From positions 1 through 7,057 of the forward strand of contig CADCUE010000277.1 of NCBI GenBank assembly GCA_902805805.1: a stretch of 7,057 nucleotides of DNA, written 5' to 3'. The translations under genes were made by a program, and so were the position numbers. Shown piece by piece: positions 4,946 through 7,057 of the stretch. The stretch comes from an uncultured Frankineae bacterium. GTDB lineage: Bacteria; Actinomycetota; Actinomycetes; Mycobacteriales; SCTD01. The notes under the pieces are model-generated. The model worked only from the letters and a program-made list of their open reading frames with translations, did not search any database and had not been told where the DNA came from. Every line of letters starts with the position of its first letter. Within the stretch, counting starts at the first letter, position 1.

Positions 4946-6835
4946 CTACCCAGCGTCGCGGACCCGTGAGCGCGTGGTCGTCAGGGCACCCCGTCCGTGC
5001 CGCGAGCCGGGCTCGAGTCCGAGGGCCTCGGCGACGTCGTCCGGCAGCGGCCGGCCCTGCGTCGCCGCGTCGCTGTCGGAGCGGATGCCGTAGTTCCCGG
5101 CAGCCCGGTCCATGAAGGGGTCCTTCTCGCCCGTGAGGTCCTGGCCGTTGTCCTCCCTGTCCCGCGCCCGCTGGAAGTCCTCCAGTGTCTCGTAACCGGT
5201 ACGGCTGCCGCCCCGCCAGTCGATGAGCACCTGGTCGTCCGCGGCGCGCCGGTGGTAGGTGTTGTGGTCCATCCGGCGCATGAACTCGCCGGGCCCGGTG
5301 TTGTCGCCCTTCGACGACGTCCGCCAGGCGCTGAACGACGGCTCGCCGCCGGACAGGACGTTGTTGGAGAAGTCGTTGTCCACGGTGTCCGGGCCGACGT
5401 CGTCCCAGCCGTCGACCCCCGGCGATCGGTCGTCGTCGTAGATCAGGACGTTCGTGCCGTTGTCCACGAGCGTGTTGTGGTAGATCCACATGCGGGCGGA
5501 CCCGGACTTCAAGCCGTAGTCCCCGTTGCCGACCATGAGGTTGTCGGCGATGACGCCGCGTGAGGAGACCTCGTAGTACAGGCCGGCGGCGTCGTTGTCC
5601 CGGAAGACGTTGCCCGTGATCACCGCTCGCGAGCAGTCGAGGTCGCACCAGAGCCCGGCACCCTCCGCGGTGTTCGCGAAGACGTTGCCGCGCACGGTGA
5701 GGCCGTTCATGTGCGCCAGCTTGGAGCCTGCTGCGGCGCACGAGGCGCGGCAGCCCTTGCCGAACAGCTCGGCGTTGTTGCCGTCGAAGAGGTTGTCCTC
5801 CACGAGCAGGTCGTCCTTGCGGTCCTCCGTCGACGAGCCGTTGGCGTCGAGGCCGTTGAAGCCGTTGCGGACGAACCGGTTGCCCCGGACCACGGCCCGC
5901 CGCGGATCGGCCAGGCTCAGCCCCGCTCCTGCCATCTGGGTGAAGGCGTTGTTCTCGAACAGGTTGTCCGAGTCGTTGCTCAGGACGGCGCCGTGCGTGG
6001 CGTTCGCGTTGTACTCGTTGGTCGCGTAGCGGCGGAAGCCCAGGCCCTTGACCGCCGACTCCCCCTCGCCACCTTCCAGGCGCAGCGCCATGGGACGTGC
6101 CGACATCTCCACGAGACGTCCTCGCGGGTCGGTGCCCAGGACGACGCGGCGGGCCTGCTGGTCGTAGAAGAAGCTGTCCGCCTCGACGTCGTCCTGCGAC
6201 ACCACCTCGCGGACCGGGACGCCGTCCAGGAACAGCATCTGCGGGTCACCCGCGGCGGGGTTGGCGTCGTGACCCCCCATGTCGACGTGGGTGCAGGGGC
6301 CCCTGTTGTCCTCCCGCTGGTTCGCCCACGGCTCGTCGTAGTAGTCGCCTGCGCAGAAGTCGGGCGTCGACCAGTCCTCGAGGACCCACGTGCCGTCCTC
6401 GCCCTCGACCCACCCCGTCGTCACGTCGGCGCCGTCGAACCAGGCCTGCTCGTGCGGATGGGCCTGCAGGGTGAAGGTCTTGTCGATGCTGTCGCTCGAG
6501 CCGTCCCGGTAGGTGCCGCCCCTGACCACGACGGTGCCGCCGTCCGGCACCCGGTCGATCGCCCGCTGGAGGGTGCGCACCGGCGCGGCCTCGTCGCCGG
6601 CGGCCTCGTCGTCGCCCGTCGTCGCCAGGAAGACCGCTCCGTCGGGGATCTCGTAGGCGGTGTCGGGGATCGACGTCGGCGGGCCGGCCACCTCGTCGCT
6701 GCTGCGCTCCGGCGGTGCGGACGCCGGCCGCAGGACCACTGCTGCCACGGCAGCGAGCACGAGCAGGACGAGGACCAGGAGACCGAGACGAGCCCCCGAG
6801 GGGCGTGCGCCAGCGACGCGGGTGCTGGTCTTCAA
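4946..6835 (-). CDS. exported right-handed parallel beta-helix protein (polysaccharide lyase/epimerase-like)
   Basis: 629 residues from the TTG start. The N-terminus is basic, followed by a long hydrophobic segment (about 17-35) and RPASA (36-40), a possible signal-peptidase site; otherwise it is a signal anchor. Residues 68-110 resemble the DUF1565 opening of secreted beta-helix enzymes (VFLATTGDDE, PVRTLQRAIDRVPDGG, VVRGGTY). From about 280 to 495, turn-and-strand repeats with N-x-F/N-x-V rungs (ENNAF, RGNRF, EDNLF, RGNVF, TGNVF, ADNLM, YHNTL, SNNVL) mark the helix. Six cysteines (161, 181, 362, 366, 397, 401) could form disulfides. Such proteins cut, epimerise or bind acidic polysaccharides; the catalytic residues cannot be assigned. 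Start: the TTG at 6835 has GAGG eight bases upstream and leaves a short basic tail before the hydrophobic segment. A GTG at 6886 (646 residues) is the alternative. The open frame to 7039 includes the promoter-like region and is unlikely. It heads the probable operon with the glycosyltransferase. Confidence 0.87.
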   Translation of the reverse strand: MKTSTRVAGARPSGARLGLLVLVLLVLAAVAAVVLRPASAPPERSSDEVAGPPTSIPDTAYEIPDGAVFLATTGDDEAAGDEAAPVRTLQRAIDRVPDGGTVVVRGGTYRDGSSDSIDKTFTLQAHPHEQAWFDGADVTTGWVEGEDGTWVLEDWSTPDFCAGDYYDEPWANQREDNRGPCTHVDMGGHDANPAAGDPQMLFLDGVPVREVVSQDDVEADSFFYDQQARRVVLGTDPRGRLVEMSARPMALRLEGGEGESAVKGLGFRRYATNEYNANATHGAVLSNDSDNLFENNAFTQMAGAGLSLADPRRAVVRGNRFVRNGFNGLDANGSSTEDRKDDLLVEDNLFDGNNAELFGKGCRASCAAAGSKLAHMNGLTVRGNVFANTAEGAGLWCDLDCSRAVITGNVFRDNDAAGLYYEVSSRGVIADNLMVGNGDYGLKSGSARMWIYHNTLVDNGTNVLIYDDDRSPGVDGWDDVGPDTVDNDFSNNVLSGGEPSFSAWRTSSKGDNTGPGEFMRRMDHNTYHRRAADDQVLIDWRGGSRTGYETLEDFQRARDREDNGQDLTGEKDPFMDRAAGNYGIRSDSDAATQGRPLPDDVAEALGLEPGSRHGRGALTTTRSRVRDAG

Positions 6836-6915
6836 CGGACGGGCCTCGGGGGGTCGGCGGGACGGGCTCGCCAGCCCTGGGGGCACGGCGTACGGACGAG
6901 GTCCGTCTTCACCGC

Positions 6916-6941
6916 AACGTGCGTCGCAGAACCCTCGTTCC
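6916..6941 (-). promoter_or_regulatory. candidate ECF-type sigma promoter of the beta-helix/glycosyltransferase operon
   Basis: On the minus strand GGAAC (6941-6937) is followed after 17 bases by CGTT (6919-6916), a good match to the GGAAC-N16/17-CGTT pattern of ECF sigma factors. It would start transcription near 6908, upstream of the TTG (6835) and GTG (6886) starts, which argues against the longer open frame. Pattern match only. Confidence 0.35.
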
Positions 6942-6974
6942 GCACGCCGGAGCACCCCGGGTCTGTGAGCAGCC

Positions 6975-7005
6975 GGGAACACGTGCACTGACCTTGCATG
7001 TTCCC
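6975..7005. promoter_or_regulatory. imperfect inverted repeat upstream of the beta-helix gene
   Basis: GGGAACA (6975-6981) pairs with TGTTCCC (6999-7005). After a two-base bulge, TGCA (6984-6987) pairs with TGCA (6995-6998), leaving a seven-base loop. It lies about 140 bases before the TTG start and upstream of the candidate promoter, a position that fits an operator or an upstream terminator-like hairpin. No T-run follows on either strand. In the remainder of 6836-7057 I see only the candidate promoter. Confidence 0.4.
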
Positions 7006-7057
7006 CCACCGTCCGGGAAGGGCCGTGGGCGCCCCTCACGCGTGCCAGGTCCGGACG

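Noticed and set aside
4924..4950. GGTAGC/GCTACC inverted repeat around the beta-helix stop codon
   Set aside because: Six-base arms with a 15-base loop and no T-run are expected by chance in this composition; not enough for a terminator call.
3479..4969. A 496-codon plus-strand open frame opposite the glycosyltransferase
   Set aside because: Starts inside the SDR domain in another frame and runs antisense to a clear DUF1972 protein; no domain is visible.
1422..5741. A 1439-codon open frame on the minus strand spanning the lipoprotein and fusion genes and parts of the glycosyltransferase and beta-helix genes
   Set aside because: It crosses well-supported genes on both strands in other frames. 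Its product is mostly Arg/Gly/Ala/Asp/Val-rich with no recognisable domain. Long antisense frames are expected where third positions are almost always G or C.
5711..6991. A 426-codon plus-strand open frame opposite the beta-helix gene
   Set aside because: Composition-driven shadow: Val/Arg/Ala/Gly-rich, no motifs, wholly antisense to a gene with clear family features.
6836..7039. N-terminal extension of the beta-helix protein to an ATG at 7039
   Set aside because: It would put about 68 polar residues before the signal or anchor segment and cover the hairpin and candidate ECF promoter; the sequence there does not look coding.

Overview
The base composition (roughly 70% G+C or more), the GTG and TTG starts, the strong G/C bias at third codon positions and the protein families point to a high-GC Gram-positive bacterium, an actinomycete. 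I cannot name the genus. The window looks like part of a chromosomal cell-surface polysaccharide, capsule or teichoic-acid-like locus. I see no mobile element, tRNA, rRNA or CRISPR array.

Layout. (1) Bases 35-1221, minus strand: a two-gene unit, a CDP-alcohol phosphotransferase (membrane) followed with a 4-base ATGA overlap by a small TagD-like cytidylyltransferase. (2) Bases 1222-1502: a divergent regulatory region of about 280 bases with an 18-base perfect inverted repeat, smaller nested inverted repeats and a candidate ECF-sigma promoter. (3) Bases 1503-3743, plus strand: a small secreted lipoprotein, then a 488-residue fusion of an IspD/TarI-type cytidylyltransferase and a short-chain dehydrogenase. 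This is the architecture of the Haemophilus Bcs1/Acs1 enzymes that make CDP-ribitol from ribulose 5-phosphate. (4) Bases 3740-6835, minus strand: a DUF1972/GT4-type glycosyltransferase that meets the fusion gene tail to tail, the two stop codons sharing one CTAG. Upstream of it in the same direction is a secreted or membrane-anchored right-handed beta-helix protein of the polysaccharide lyase/epimerase-like type. (5) Bases 6836-7057: leader region of the beta-helix gene, with another candidate ECF promoter and an imperfect hairpin.

How the genes may work together (inference). Two unrelated cytidylyltransferase folds sit beside a CDP-alcohol phosphotransferase. The fusion enzyme probably supplies CDP-ribitol or a similar CDP-alditol. 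The TagD-like enzyme activates another small phosphorylated alcohol, whose CDP form the overlapping membrane enzyme would transfer to an acceptor. The glycosyltransferase and the exported beta-helix protein would build and trim or bind the glycan part. The polymerase expected for a poly(ribitol phosphate) chain is not in this window. The most unusual features are the pairing of these CDP-alcohol modules and the structured divergent control region between them.
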